A stretch of DNA of 64,000 nt from Bacteriovorax sp. Seq25_V (GCF_000447795.1 NZ_AUNI01000015.1:1-64000); one strand, 5' to 3'; counted from the stretch's first letter, positions 50,111-59,772 are shown. The notes: a model not told the origin generated them from the letters alone. Made by a program: numbers and translations.

Positions 50111-51256
50111 TTATTTTTTTGCTCTTTTTAAGATCTCATCCATAATCGCGTAGTAATCGCTTAATGGTCTTACACCTTCAATCTTAACACCATTTAGAAG
50201 AGTAGTAGGTGTTGATCTTACAGAGAATGTATCTGCTTGATTAATCATTTTCACAACACTTTCTTTTGTCTCTGGTTTTGTCATACACTCAGTTACACCC
50301 AATTTGTTGGCATAATTATTAATCCACGTTGTCGATAGCTTTTCTTGATCTGCAAAGATGTCATCGTGAATTGGACCAAATTTTGCTGGATCTGCACAAG
50401 AAGCCATGTAAGCCGCCTGACATGCATAAGTGTGAAGAGGTCTCTCCATATTTGGATTACAATTGTGATCTAGTGGGTAGAAGAAATATTGAATATTAAT
50501 TTTGCCCTTGTATTTTTCAGCGATTTTTTCAACAACTGTTGTTAGAGCTTTACACGCAGGACACTGAAAGTCCGAGAAAATTGAAAATTGAATTGGAGCA
50601 TCTTCAAATTTTTCTGTCGCACTAGCTAATCTGAATGGAGATGGTGTTCCAGGGGTTCCAAGATTAGGAAGACCATAGAACATCTTAACAAGACTTTGAC
50701 TCATTTGAATCTTCTTTGATTCCCAGCTTTGCACAGATGAGTAAGTAATTCCTGCCACCGCAAGAGTTACGATTGCGTAAATGCTGATGAACTTAAAATT
50801 TAACCCTCGAATCTCACCAACTTTGATCAACATAAAAAGAGCGCCAAATGAGGCCAGGTAATAAAGAGTACAAAATGGACAAAGGTGACCAAGTCCAATT
50901 AGTGAATAAAGGAAAAGTACCACACATCCAAAAGCATTAACTCCTAGAACTGTTAAAAGAGCACTTTCAACTTCATCATTATTATATAGGAATGTAAGCA
51001 TTACAAAGGCACCCATAAGTGCACCAAAGATTGAGATAGGAATCCCTGCAATATTTCCAAATGGAGATAGTGTTGTAGCATCACAGTTAAAAAATGAGTT
51101 GATGTTACAAATTGATCCCGCTTCAAACCCTGTTGGATACTTTGCGCTAAAGTAGTGTGAAGTTAAGTAGATTGAAAAAATCGTCATGAGAGCACCCAGG
51201 ACGAAGAAAAGCATCTTCTGGTTTAATGTCGCTTTTTCGAAAAAAGTTTTTTTCAT
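50111..51256 (-). CDS. VKOR-DsbA fusion for disulfide bond formation
   Basis: 381 residues. The N-terminal VKOR domain (~15-150) has about four membrane helices, loop Cys50 and Cys58, and the active-site CPFC at 126-129. A fifth helix (~157-175) leads to a DsbA-like thioredoxin domain with CPAC at 232-235 (SDFQCPACKAL) and a cis-Pro in TPTTLLNG. VKOR reoxidises the attached DsbA and passes electrons to quinone. This explains how the many Cys-containing secreted proteins in this window get disulfides. Operon with pgeF, rluD and neighbours. Confidence 0.95.
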   Translation of the reverse strand: MKKTFFEKATLNQKMLFFVLGALMTIFSIYLTSHYFSAKYPTGFEAGSICNINSFFNCDATTLSPFGNIAGIPISIFGALMGAFVMLTFLYNNDEVESALLTVLGVNAFGCVVLFLYSLIGLGHLCPFCTLYYLASFGALFMLIKVGEIRGLNFKFISIYAIVTLAVAGITYSSVQSWESKKIQMSQSLVKMFYGLPNLGTPGTPSPFRLASATEKFEDAPIQFSIFSDFQCPACKALTTVVEKIAEKYKGKINIQYFFYPLDHNCNPNMERPLHTYACQAAYMASCADPAKFGPIHDDIFADQEKLSTTWINNYANKLGVTECMTKPETKESVVKMINQADTFSVRSTPTTLLNGVKIEGVRPLSDYYAIMDEILKRAKK

Positions 51257-51260
51257 AATT

Positions 51261-51830
51261 TTATCCTTTCCTTAGAATATTCCAGTTTCTTAAATCAGTT
51301 TTATTTCTTCGATAACTATTATACCTGTGATCTGAAAAAGTGCACGCATTACTGTATTGGACCACTGCATTTGGATACTTGTCCAAGATTTGTTCTGTCG
51401 CTTCTTTTTCCAAGGAGAAGTGGTACCTTCCATCTTTGGTAATGAACTTATCTTTTTCAAAGTAATTTAAAAAATCGTCAGAAACTTGATAGGCGTCCAC
51501 CCCAATATGTGGACCGATAAAGAATTGAGTAGGTAGTATCTTTCGTATGAGATCATTCTTTATAATTTTATTTTCAAGTCCGCGCCAACCTGCATGGATA
51601 AGGGCATGTCCTTTTTTGCCAATTATTGCAATCGGTAGGCAGTCTGCAGTCTTTATCGCCAATGTACACTGACCACATGTGCAGACAACTCCATCTGCAT
51701 CAAGTAGCTCTTCATGGCAGTCAAAAATAATATTACCATGAACTTGATTTACGGCCTTGAAGCTTATTTGTGGTCTGTCTGAGTAAACCTCGAAGATATA
51801 CGAATCAATTTCTTTTTGAATGATCTTCAT
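51261..51830 (-). CDS. pgeF: Purine nucleoside phosphorylase / YfiH-laccase domain protein
   Basis: 189 residues, shorter than the ~240 typical of the family. Signatures: VNQVHG, AIKTADCLPIAI (Cys ligand of Zn), ALIHAGWRGLENKI, and a C-terminal SDHRYNSYRRNKT. YfiH proteins cleave purine nucleosides, and the E. coli one edits L-Ser in peptidoglycan precursors. The shortness lies in the N-terminal strand region. The start codon lies inside rluD (26-base overlap), so translation is coupled. Confidence 0.85.
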   Translation of the reverse strand: MKIIQKEIDSYIFEVYSDRPQISFKAVNQVHGNIIFDCHEELLDADGVVCTCGQCTLAIKTADCLPIAIIGKKGHALIHAGWRGLENKIIKNDLIRKILPTQFFIGPHIGVDAYQVSDDFLNYFEKDKFITKDGRYHFSLEKEATEQILDKYPNAVVQYSNACTFSDHRYNSYRRNKTDLRNWNILRKG

Positions 51831-52806
51831 CTCTTTGCTCTCTTGCTAGTTTTAGCACGTCTTTAAAAATTTGAGGCGGCTCAACTTCAAAGAATAATTT
51901 TTCACCTGTAATTGGATGAACAAGGCCTAGTATTTTTGCATGCAGGAATGGATATTCATACTCACAGATAATATTGCTGATTTCTGGAGAGACTCTTTGT
52001 ATATGCTGTTTTGGATTTCCGTAAATAGGATCACACAGAATTGCTCTATTAAGTAGGGAAGAGAGATGAACTCTAATTTGATGAGTTCGTCCTGTTTCAA
52101 GTTTTAGTTCGACATGAGAAAGATTGTTGAAGTAATCGAGAACTTTATAATGAGTAATTGCTTCTTTTCCTCCACGAACATTTGCTGCCATCTTTAATCT
52201 ATTCGTAGGATGTCTACCAATTGTAGATTCGAGTTTTCCTCCAATAGGGAGAGTATTTCCCATCACAATCGCCTCATAGTAGCGGTCGATATCGTGAGTT
52301 GAAAAAAGTTTTACAAGGCCTTCGTGACATTTCTGGGTTTTTGCAACGACCATGATCCCACTTGTTCCTTTGTCTAGGCGATGAACAATTCCTGGTCTTT
52401 TTTGATCTCCAACACCTTTTATATCTTTACAGTGATAGAGAATGGCATTTACGAGAGTTCCGTCATAATTACCTGGTGCTGGATGGGTAACCATTCCCGC
52501 GGGTTTATTCACAAAGACAAGATGTTCATCTTCGAAAATAATTTCAAGTGGAATGTTTTGTGGTTCAGCGTCAGCGGGTCTTGGCGGTGGTATCGTGACT
52601 GAGACCGTTGTCGCAACCTTTGGCATTTTCTTTAATTCTATTTTTGTGGTCGCTGTAATCTGTCCTTTTTCGAAAAGGTCTTTTAAAAAAGAGCGACTAG
52701 TATCGGTGATTTTTTCTGATAGGAATTGATCAAGTCTTTTGTAGTTTTTAATGTCATCTTCGGTGATTGATATTTCAATCACCGTATCTTTCTCATTAGA
52801 AGACAT
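51805..52806 (-). CDS. RluA/RluD-family rRNA pseudouridine synthase
   Basis: 333 residues. S4-type N-terminal region (KRLDQFLSEKITDTSRSFLKDLFEKGQI), then the catalytic block VHRLDKGTSGIMVVAK with the catalytic Asp, and TGRTHQIRVHL. RluD modifies U1911/1915/1917 of 23S rRNA; which position this paralogue modifies cannot be fixed. It sits after the J-domain/HTH gene (3-base gap) and before pgeF (overlap). Confidence 0.92.
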   Translation of the reverse strand: MSSNEKDTVIEISITEDDIKNYKRLDQFLSEKITDTSRSFLKDLFEKGQITATTKIELKKMPKVATTVSVTIPPPRPADAEPQNIPLEIIFEDEHLVFVNKPAGMVTHPAPGNYDGTLVNAILYHCKDIKGVGDQKRPGIVHRLDKGTSGIMVVAKTQKCHEGLVKLFSTHDIDRYYEAIVMGNTLPIGGKLESTIGRHPTNRLKMAANVRGGKEAITHYKVLDYFNNLSHVELKLETGRTHQIRVHLSSLLNRAILCDPIYGNPKQHIQRVSPEISNIICEYEYPFLHAKILGLVHPITGEKLFFEVEPPQIFKDVLKLAREQRDEDHSKRN

Positions 52807-52809
52807 GAC

Positions 52810-53460
52810 TTAAAGATTTTCCTTCAGTTTTTTTACGCGATTAAGAAATGAATTTGCTACAAGCTCTGGGTTAAGTTTTAAGCATTTTGCATATTGGTAA
52901 ACAAAACCACGGATGTAAACAGTTGCTGGCATTTTTGCTACATCTTCTTCTTCAATATATTGAAGGTAGGTTTTAGAAATCTTTGTCATCTCTGCGAGAC
53001 GAACTAGATCAACGTTCTTGTACTCTCTAACTCGCTTAAGAAATTCTCCGGTGAACTCTTCACATTGTTCAATTTCTTTTTCGAATTCAGCATCTTCTTT
53101 GTAATCAAGTCCATAGCGTTTCTTTGCAACGATCTTATTAATTTCACCAGAACTTTTATTTTGCTTGAATTCTTCAACTTGATCAGCACTCACTCCCAAA
53201 GAGTGACTCGATGAATCGGCATTGATGCCTCTCACATTGTTGTACTGCTTTCTTTTTTCTGGGTCAGATAGAATATTATAAGCTTCTTCAATTAGTTCGA
53301 GAATCTTAGTAGCCTCATCCTGAGAGAGAAGAGAGTAAAGTGCTAAACTGTCACCAGAGTAGGCATTCTTCGCTCTAGTGTATGCTTGGTAAATTTCTTC
53401 ACCATTTGCATTCACGCTTACTTCGAGTACTTCATAGTAATTTTTAATTTGTTCATTCAT
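52810..53460 (-). CDS. Degenerate J-domain plus RodZ-like HTH protein
   Basis: 216 residues. N-terminal ~75 residues are a J-domain (YYEVLEVSVNANGEEIYQAYTRAKNAYSGDS ... EAYNILSDPEKRKQYN) in which the HPD that stimulates Hsp70 is replaced by SGD, so it probably does not activate DnaK. The C-terminal ~75 residues are a RodZ/HTH_25 helix-turn-helix (GEFLKRVREYKNVDLVRLAEMTKISKTYLQYIEEED ... VYIRGFVYQYAKCLKL). No membrane anchor. It follows the MinD/FlhG-like gene by 12 bases. A scaffold or DNA-binding role with the ATPase is inferred. Confidence 0.8.
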   Translation of the reverse strand: MNEQIKNYYEVLEVSVNANGEEIYQAYTRAKNAYSGDSLALYSLLSQDEATKILELIEEAYNILSDPEKRKQYNNVRGINADSSSHSLGVSADQVEEFKQNKSSGEINKIVAKKRYGLDYKEDAEFEKEIEQCEEFTGEFLKRVREYKNVDLVRLAEMTKISKTYLQYIEEEDVAKMPATVYIRGFVYQYAKCLKLNPELVANSFLNRVKKLKENL

Positions 53461-53472
53461 TCTATTATTTCC

Positions 53473-54438
53473 CTAGACGTTTTTCTTCGATAGATTAAGC
53501 ACTCGATGAATTATGCTTTCAAAGTTCTTAACGAGTGAAGAACCTGGAAACTCTAAAATCAGCGGTCTTTTCTTCTTCACACTTTGCCAAACTGTCGCGT
53601 CGTACTCAAGGAAGCCAACGTAATCAAGGTTTAGTCCAAAGTATTTCTTCGAGATGATCTTCATTGAGAAACCGATATCAATATCAGCTTGAGTTCTACA
53701 CTGATTAATAATCAGTTTTGGAGAGTATGCCTCGATTTCATTCTTAAGGCGTTGTCCCATTACTGGATCAATCTTCATTGCCTTCTCGATAATTTCAGAT
53801 GGTGTATTTTTCTCAGACATCTTACTATTTAGAACTTTATCTACAATTGGAGAAATCTCAAGGAAGTCTTCCATTAGAGCAAGTTTTCTGTGAAATACAG
53901 ACTTGATAAAACGATATGTATTCTCAATTGAAGTTGGTTCTGGAAGTGTAACAAGAATCCCCTGATCTGCAGATAGGAAGAAGTCTAGTGTGTTACTTGT
54001 CGTTCCTGCACCTAAGTCGAGAAGAATATAGTCGGCGTCAAGCTCTCTTAAATGTGAGATAAGTTTACTCTTATGTACTTGTCTTAGGTTTGCAATCCCA
54101 AGTTCATCCTGAGCACCACTAATTAGTTTAAGATTTGGAAGTAGTGTAGGAGTTAGAAGTTCATCAAGCTTTGTATGAGATTTTGCAAAGTAGTCTGAAA
54201 GCGTCTTTTCTGGAATTGGTACACCAAGACATGTGTGAAGGTTCGCCCCTCCAAGATCCATGTCAATGATAACAACTTTCATTCCAAGTAGAGAAAGGCA
54301 AATTGCCAAGTTGGAAGTTACTAAACTCTTTCCAACCCCACCTTTTCCACCACCGATGGCCCAAATTTTCTGTGATCCATTTTGAGTGCCAAGTAGGTCA
54401 CTGGCCTCTTTTATATATGAACTTGTATTATCCGTCAC
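53473..54438 (-). CDS. MinD/ParA/FlhG-like P-loop ATPase
   Basis: 321 residues from the GTG at 54438, chosen because AAGGAG lies 8 bases before it; an ATG at 54444 has the site too close. Walker A with deviant Lys is GGGKGGVGKSLVTSN. Walker A', VIIDMDLGGANLHTCLG, is typical of FlhG/YlxH rather than MinD. Further: YILLDLGAG (Walker B). FlhG counts flagella and, with FlhF, places them; some members act on pili. The next gene on the same strand is the J-domain/HTH protein, a conserved-looking pair. No FlhF in the window. Confidence 0.85.
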   Translation of the reverse strand: MTDNTSSYIKEASDLLGTQNGSQKIWAIGGGKGGVGKSLVTSNLAICLSLLGMKVVIIDMDLGGANLHTCLGVPIPEKTLSDYFAKSHTKLDELLTPTLLPNLKLISGAQDELGIANLRQVHKSKLISHLRELDADYILLDLGAGTTSNTLDFFLSADQGILVTLPEPTSIENTYRFIKSVFHRKLALMEDFLEISPIVDKVLNSKMSEKNTPSEIIEKAMKIDPVMGQRLKNEIEAYSPKLIINQCRTQADIDIGFSMKIISKKYFGLNLDYVGFLEYDATVWQSVKKKRPLILEFPGSSLVKNFESIIHRVLNLSKKNV

Positions 54439-54591
54439 AAGCATTACTCCTTAATGATATAAGTCATCCATATTATAGACTTATTTGAAAGGCCTCGAAA
54501 ACCTTTTTCCTTGGTTTTTTGCCAAGCGCAATGACGAATCACGCTAAAAAGAAGAAAAGATTATAGTTTTACTACAGTAATGGAAGAAGAT

Positions 54592-55233
54592 ATGGAAATT
54601 AAAGAAGTTTTGTTGAAAAGAAGTGATTTGCATCTGCTAAGAAAGGCATGGCACATCGTGACAGGTTTGACTGGTCTAGCAATTTATTTTTCTTTAGACG
54701 TCCCAGCGAAGAGCGTTGGCCAGATTCTTCTGATTTTTGGGCTTGCTAGTATTGCTTTTGAACTGCTTCGTTTGAAAGTTGAATCAGTTAATAAACTGGT
54801 TGTGACATATATGGGACTTTTTATGAGGGAGAGTGAGAAGAACTCAATCAGTGGTCTTCCATTTTATGCCCTTGGGGTTGGTCTTTCTCTTACATTTTTT
54901 GAAGAGCCAATAGCTATTATCTCTACTTTATTTCTAGTTTTTTCCGATCCAATTTCATCTGCATTTGGAATTAAGTTTGGAACTCAAAAAATCTATGGAA
55001 ATAAATCTCTTGAAGGAAGCGTTGCAGGTTTCATTACATGTTTTATCGTTGTAATGGTTTATGGATTACTTTTCTTTCCTGTAAATATTAATTTATTCGC
55101 ATTTGCTTTAATTGCTTCAACTGCAGGTTGTTTTGCTGAACTTCTTTCAACGAAAATTGACGACAACCTAATGATTCCTGTAGTTTCAGGAGTTGCGATG
55201 ACTATTACAAATTGGATAATTCCTATCGTCTAA
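54592..55233 (+). CDS. CTP-dependent lipid kinase (DGK1/SEC59/VTE5 family)
   Basis: 213 residues from the ATG at 54592 (GGAAGAAGAT before it); ATG 54580 is the alternative. About six membrane helices. The family motif is the cytoplasmic SDPISSAFGIKFG then IYGNKSLEGSVAGFITC. Such enzymes use CTP to phosphorylate diacylglycerol, dolichol or phytol; the substrate here is not defined. It is divergent from the MinD-like gene and its stop overlaps the convergent LON-domain gene by 4 bases. Confidence 0.85.
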   Translation: MEIKEVLLKRSDLHLLRKAWHIVTGLTGLAIYFSLDVPAKSVGQILLIFGLASIAFELLRLKVESVNKLVVTYMGLFMRESEKNSISGLPFYALGVGLSLTFFEEPIAIISTLFLVFSDPISSAFGIKFGTQKIYGNKSLEGSVAGFITCFIVVMVYGLLFFPVNINLFAFALIASTAGCFAELLSTKIDDNLMIPVVSGVAMTITNWIIPIV

Positions 55234-55916
55234 TTTGCAACTCGATCGTTATCGAAGTTATTCATTGAATTGAAGTCGCGGATAGCATCTGTGACTAATT
55301 GATTTTCATGAAATGGATTTTCTTTTTCAAAAATTAAGCTGAGAAGATTTAATACTTCATTCTTGTCTTTCATTTCGAGTAGTAGCTGCTTGGTTGCAAT
55401 ATCTTTAATAAGAAAGGTGCAGACATAATCGATAATAGTATCTGGACCGTTGAGCGAAAGAATAAACTGCTCTTTTTCTCCTGGGTCCTTGATTGCTTCT
55501 TCTAGCCAGTTGTAGAGTAGGGACTTAAAGTACTTGAACTTTATTTGGTCAAATAGCAGTGTCTGAGCATCGTTCACGAATTCAATTTCTGCAGAATAGA
55601 CTTGATAGGGAATGTTGCACTTAGATTCGATAAGACGTGCCTTACCAATTCCTCTCAGTAAAACCTTGAGGCTTCCATCTTCAAGTCTATCGAGAACGAT
55701 AGGCATACCAATAGAGCAAATTTGAGATGGGATAGGGCGACCGTCACTTGATTCTTCTTCTCTACTCAATGAGACAGCAATAGGAGTTTGCTCCTTAAGA
55801 GATTTTTCTATCATTAACTCAAAGTCCTTATCTACAAAGTAGAGAGGTAGAGACGTCGAGGGATAAAACACGACGTTAGATAGGGTAATAACCGGTATAT
55901 CAGCGATCTGTTTCAT
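55230..55916 (-). CDS. LON N-terminal substrate-binding domain protein
   Basis: 228 residues. The LON domain begins ADIPVITLSNVVFYPSTSLPLYFVDKDFELMIEKSL, followed by SQICSIGMPIVLDRLEDGSLKVLLRGIGKARLIE. There is no AAA+ or protease domain, so this is the free-standing type that may bind substrates or act as an adaptor. The ~90-residue helical C-terminus is as usual for such stand-alone proteins. Divergent from manA. Confidence 0.9.
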   Translation of the reverse strand: MKQIADIPVITLSNVVFYPSTSLPLYFVDKDFELMIEKSLKEQTPIAVSLSREEESSDGRPIPSQICSIGMPIVLDRLEDGSLKVLLRGIGKARLIESKCNIPYQVYSAEIEFVNDAQTLLFDQIKFKYFKSLLYNWLEEAIKDPGEKEQFILSLNGPDTIIDYVCTFLIKDIATKQLLLEMKDKNEVLNLLSLIFEKENPFHENQLVTDAIRDFNSMNNFDNDRVAN

Positions 55917-56051
55917 AGACCTATCTTAAATGACTTTGCTCAGTTTATTTCGAGAAGTTGTTATTTTAGGTGTTTAGCATATGGGCTTGTACTTTGGTCT
56001 GTAAGTTTCTAAAATAAGAATTACTAGAAAGACGATATTTAGGAGAAGTAT

Positions 56052-56972
56052 TTGAAATTATATCCACTACGACCATATCTGACTCATAAGATTTGGGGCG
56101 GAACTAGATTAATAGACCTCAAGAAGCCCGAATTATTAGGCAATATTACATCAGCGGAGCCTCTAGGAGAGACTTGGGAAGTGTCTCGACACAAAGATGG
56201 GATCAGCGAAACCCTTGATGGAAACAAGCTAAATGAAATCTTTTCATCTGAGGAGTTACCATACCTCGTGAAGTTTATTGATACCTCTGACAACTTATCT
56301 ATTCAAGTTCATCCTGGTGATGAGTATGCAAAGAAGCATGAAGGTGATAGTGGAAAGAGTGAGTGCTGGTTGATTCTTGATGCTCCAGAGGGAGAGGGGA
56401 TCTATCTTGGTCTTAAAGATGGTGTTGATAAAAAACAGCTAGAAGAAGAAATTAGAAAGTCTGGTCAGGTTAATGAATTATTAAATTTTTATCCTGTTAA
56501 GGCCGGTGATTTTTTCTTTGTACGTTCTGGCTCAATTCACGCAATTGGAAAAGATGTATTGATGTGTGAAATTCAACAGAGCTCTGGGGTGACTTATCGA
56601 GTATGGGACTGGAATCGTCTTGATAATGGCAAACCAAGAGAACTTCATATTGATAAGGCTCTTGATGTTATTAATTTTGAAGCAGAAAAAAATACTCTGC
56701 AGGCTTTTGATCATATGAGTGGAAACTTTTCAAAGTCATCTGTCGTTCTTACTGAGCATCGCGACTTTAAAGTAGAGTTGGTTAATGGGGAAGCTTTAGA
56801 AGAGAGAGTTGTTAGTGCTAATGGTGAACGTGCCTTGTCAGTTATTGTATTGAGTGGGCAAATTACAGCTGATGACACGAAAATGAATAGCTATGAGAGT
56901 ATGATAGTAAAAGAATGTAAAAATTTAAAAATTAAGAACGTGCAAAAATCATCTTATATCATTGTTTCTTAA
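56052..56972 (+). CDS. manA: Mannose-6-phosphate isomerase, type I (class I)
   Basis: 306 residues; start TTG at 56052 with AGGAG 6 bases before it. Zn ligands and signature: LRPYLTHKIWGG, YLVKFIDTSDNLSIQVHPGDEYAKKHEG (His-x-Pro and Glu), KSECWLIL, AGDFFFVRSGSIHAIGKDVLMCEIQQSSGVTYRVWDW. It interconverts fructose 6-phosphate and mannose 6-phosphate, for polysaccharide or glycolipid synthesis. No other mannose-pathway gene is near. It is followed 10 bases later by a lipoprotein gene. Confidence 0.94.
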   Translation: MKLYPLRPYLTHKIWGGTRLIDLKKPELLGNITSAEPLGETWEVSRHKDGISETLDGNKLNEIFSSEELPYLVKFIDTSDNLSIQVHPGDEYAKKHEGDSGKSECWLILDAPEGEGIYLGLKDGVDKKQLEEEIRKSGQVNELLNFYPVKAGDFFFVRSGSIHAIGKDVLMCEIQQSSGVTYRVWDWNRLDNGKPRELHIDKALDVINFEAEKNTLQAFDHMSGNFSKSSVVLTEHRDFKVELVNGEALEERVVSANGERALSVIVLSGQITADDTKMNSYESMIVKECKNLKIKNVQKSSYIIVS

Positions 56973-56982
56973 TTGAAGGGTA

Positions 56983-57783
56983 ATGATGAAAAAGACTCTG
57001 ATCTTATTATTTTCGTTTGGTCTCATCTCTTGTACGAAAGAGGCAGAGGTAAAGTTTAAAGATAGTAGTTACTATATAGATATGAGTTCTGCAAAACTTA
57101 CTGAGACTAAAATTGATAAATGGAAAGTCGGACCCTTGAGAAAGCAGTTGGTATCAAAAGGCGTTACAAATTCAATTCAGTTTCCACAATTTGATAGAGA
57201 AAGCCTTGATCGTTTAATTACAGATTTTGGTGTGAACTCCTGGCTTGTGAGAGTAAGGCGTCGCGCTTACTCAGTAAATACAACTGTTGGTTATATGTAT
57301 ATTCCACTGGTTGTTCCAGGGACTCAGGCAGAAAATAAGTTTCGTCGTCACCAAATTAAGGGGGGAGTATTTTCTCTTTTTTACTCTGCTGCGGCTGTTT
57401 CTAAAAGATTTGAAAATTTTGAATGTCCTGCTTTTAATCATGACCGCTTAATTACCGAGGCTAACATTTCTAAATCAAGTGACAAGAATGAAGTTCTTTA
57501 TAATGGAGTAACGGATAATGTTATTGTCCAGGCTCCTGTTACCGAATTTAATTATGCTGGAAATATTTTAAATGCGGGCGAGACCCTGGTGGGGGATTAC
57601 GATGTGGATCTCGCCCTGTATAACCATAAATTTAAAGAAAGAAAAAGTAACTTCGTCACCCTAAATTCTTACGTCTCAGTTAAACGAGAATCAAGAATCA
57701 CAATCAATGGATGCGAAGGGTTTAAAATACCACCGAAAGAGGAAGACGTTGATCGTGCTAAGCTCTTTCGTTGGTCAAGGTAA
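56983..57783 (+). CDS. Lipoprotein of unknown function
   Basis: 266 residues. Lipobox LISC at ~17 (SFGLISCTK). The mature part has mixed beta strands with many Lys, Asn and Tyr, a YMYIPLVVPGTQAENKF stretch and two Cys (NFECPAF, TINGCEGF). A 10-base gap to manA and a ribosome site (AAGGGTAATG) suggest cotranscription. No family recognised. Its stop codon abuts that of the next convergent gene. Confidence 0.6.
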   Translation: MMKKTLILLFSFGLISCTKEAEVKFKDSSYYIDMSSAKLTETKIDKWKVGPLRKQLVSKGVTNSIQFPQFDRESLDRLITDFGVNSWLVRVRRRAYSVNTTVGYMYIPLVVPGTQAENKFRRHQIKGGVFSLFYSAAAVSKRFENFECPAFNHDRLITEANISKSSDKNEVLYNGVTDNVIVQAPVTEFNYAGNILNAGETLVGDYDVDLALYNHKFKERKSNFVTLNSYVSVKRESRITINGCEGFKIPPKEEDVDRAKLFRWSR

Positions 57784-58116
57784 TTATAGGTTTTGGCAAT
57801 TTAAAGGAAATGTTACTTCATGACCTTTTCTCGATTTGATAGCGATGAAGTCATTGAGTTCACTGAATTTATTTTTGTCACCGATATGGATCGTATGTTT
57901 TTCACCAGATAAGTAAAAGATTTTTTCAACACCCTTCCCAAGGTCACGTGTTCTTTGTGCCATTGTTTGTGCCGGATATCTTCCATCAATAGTAAGATTA
58001 TTATCTTTGATTTTAACGATAAAATTTTCTCTCGCTGTCTTGCACTCTACTTTCATTACAGGTGCTGCGAAAACAGAAAGATTTGTTAGAAGTAGTGTAA
58101 AAGTTAATAGTTTCAT
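57784..58116 (-). CDS. Small secreted protein of unknown function
   Basis: 110 residues. Signal peptide 1-17 (LLTFTLLLTNLSVFA). The mature part is a likely small beta-sandwich (VECKTARENFIVKIKDNNLTIDG, KIFYLSGEKHTIHIGDK, HEVTFPLNCQNL) with two Cys at its ends that could form a disulfide. No family recognised. Tail-to-tail with the lipoprotein gene, with no bases between the stop codons. Confidence 0.6.
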   Translation of the reverse strand: MKLLTFTLLLTNLSVFAAPVMKVECKTARENFIVKIKDNNLTIDGRYPAQTMAQRTRDLGKGVEKIFYLSGEKHTIHIGDKNKFSELNDFIAIKSRKGHEVTFPLNCQNL

Positions 58117-58299
58117 ATTTCCCCCGATATATTTAAACTCACTAATATATAAGCAAGAGGGGTGCCATCTTTGATAATGGAAAATCAGGTGCTTATGCTG
58201 TGGAAATTGTTTAAAAAGTAGACAGTATAAAAATTGTGCACATTTTTTGATTGGCAGAGTTAGTTAACTCAATTATTCAACTAAAGAAAAAAAGTTTGC

Positions 58300-59772
58300 A
58301 TGACGAAAAGACATAAACCTATGAAATATTTAAATAAACAATCATTGAAGCACAAAATTTTGATCTATACGATTGTGATCAGTTCAGTGATGTCTACTAT
58401 ATTCACTTTAAGTTCTCTCTTTCTTGATTACCGTCTTGGTGTAGGAAAAATGGATGAGAGAATTAAAAATATCGAGATCACAACACTTGGTTCTTTAAAA
58501 GGATCTCTGTGGGACTTAAATATTAATCTTATAAAGGTACAGCTCAATGACCTCTTTCAGCTCGAAGGAATTACCGAGATTCAACTTGTCGACGAGAATA
58601 ATATTAATCTTGTTCATCTGAAAAAAGAAGAAAAAGAAAGAGAGCTCTTTGATTCGAGCTTCTTAAATAAGTATCCTCTTTACTTTGATGTCGATGGAGA
58701 GAAGGTTTATGGTGGAACCTTCTTTCTTCGTTTTACTCGTAATCACATTCTTGAAGAGATCGTACATCGTGCATTAATCGTATTTCTCACGCAAGCTGCG
58801 AAAACTTTTGTCGTGTCTTTTTTATTACTACTTTTATATGAAAAATTAATAACTCATGACCTCGTTTCTATTTCTCAATATTTTAAGAAGCTTGATATTG
58901 CCACGACTGAAACAGTCGAAGGATTTAAGAATAAGCGTGAAAACGAAGATGAGATATCTATTATCCAAAATCAGATCGAAAATATTTCACGAAAACTTGT
59001 TGATTTAAACATTGAAAACAAAAAATTACTTGATCAAGCTAATAAAGAGAAAAAGCTTCAGGAAGCGAAAGCATTAAATGCGGCAAGACTAGCTTCCCTA
59101 GGAGAAATGGCCGCAGGTATCGCCCATGAGATTAATAATCCTCTGACTATTATCAAGTCTGGAATCTATGCGGTAGAAAAGAAAATTAAAAGAGAGCATG
59201 AGAACGATTTAAATTTTCAAGGTGATGTAAATTTTGAAAGAATTAATAATGGTGTTAATCGTATCTCAAAAATTATCAAAAATATGAAAAAAATATCTCG
59301 TGATGGAAGTCATGAAGAGATTGCGAGTCTTAAGTTAAAAGATGCCCTCATTGATTCATTTGATTACTTTCATGAAAAACTAAGAAGTTTGGATATTGAG
59401 TTTAAAGTTGCGGATATTCCTGAGCAGTATATAACTGTCAGCGAAGTTGAATTTGCACAAGTTTTGATGAATTTGTTAAACAATGCCCTCGATGCAATCA
59501 ACGACAACGATGAGAAGTGGATTAGTATCGACTTTAAGTCACTGGACCAATTCTTAGAAATTAGAATTACAGATTCGGGAAAGGGGATTGATGAGGCGAC
59601 TCTTGATAAAATCTTCGCCCCTTTTTTCACAACGAAAGAAATAGGGAAGGGAACTGGTCTCGGTTTAAGTATATCTAAGGAATCAATTGAGAAGATGGGT
59701 GGAAGTCTCTACTACGATAGCGAAAGCGCCAATACGACTTTTGTCTTAAGAGTAAGACTTAGTCCTCAATAA
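58300..59772 (+). CDS. Sensor histidine kinase with extracytoplasmic domain
   Basis: 490 residues. Membrane helix ~18-40, an extracytoplasmic domain (GVGKMDERIKNIEITTLGSLKGSLWDLNINLIKVQ), second helix ~155-180 (ALIVFLTQAAKTFVVSFLLLLL). HisKA carries His276 in LGEMAAGIAHEINNPLTIIKSG. HATPase: NLLNNALDAINDND (N box), ITDSGKGID (G1), GKGTGLGLSISKE (G2). No receiver or PAS domain. The response regulator is not encoded next to it. The 3' end overlaps the convergent DUF5522 gene by 14 bases. Confidence 0.92.
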   Translation: MTKRHKPMKYLNKQSLKHKILIYTIVISSVMSTIFTLSSLFLDYRLGVGKMDERIKNIEITTLGSLKGSLWDLNINLIKVQLNDLFQLEGITEIQLVDENNINLVHLKKEEKERELFDSSFLNKYPLYFDVDGEKVYGGTFFLRFTRNHILEEIVHRALIVFLTQAAKTFVVSFLLLLLYEKLITHDLVSISQYFKKLDIATTETVEGFKNKRENEDEISIIQNQIENISRKLVDLNIENKKLLDQANKEKKLQEAKALNAARLASLGEMAAGIAHEINNPLTIIKSGIYAVEKKIKREHENDLNFQGDVNFERINNGVNRISKIIKNMKKISRDGSHEEIASLKLKDALIDSFDYFHEKLRSLDIEFKVADIPEQYITVSEVEFAQVLMNLLNNALDAINDNDEKWISIDFKSLDQFLEIRITDSGKGIDEATLDKIFAPFFTTKEIGKGTGLGLSISKESIEKMGGSLYYDSESANTTFVLRVRLSPQ

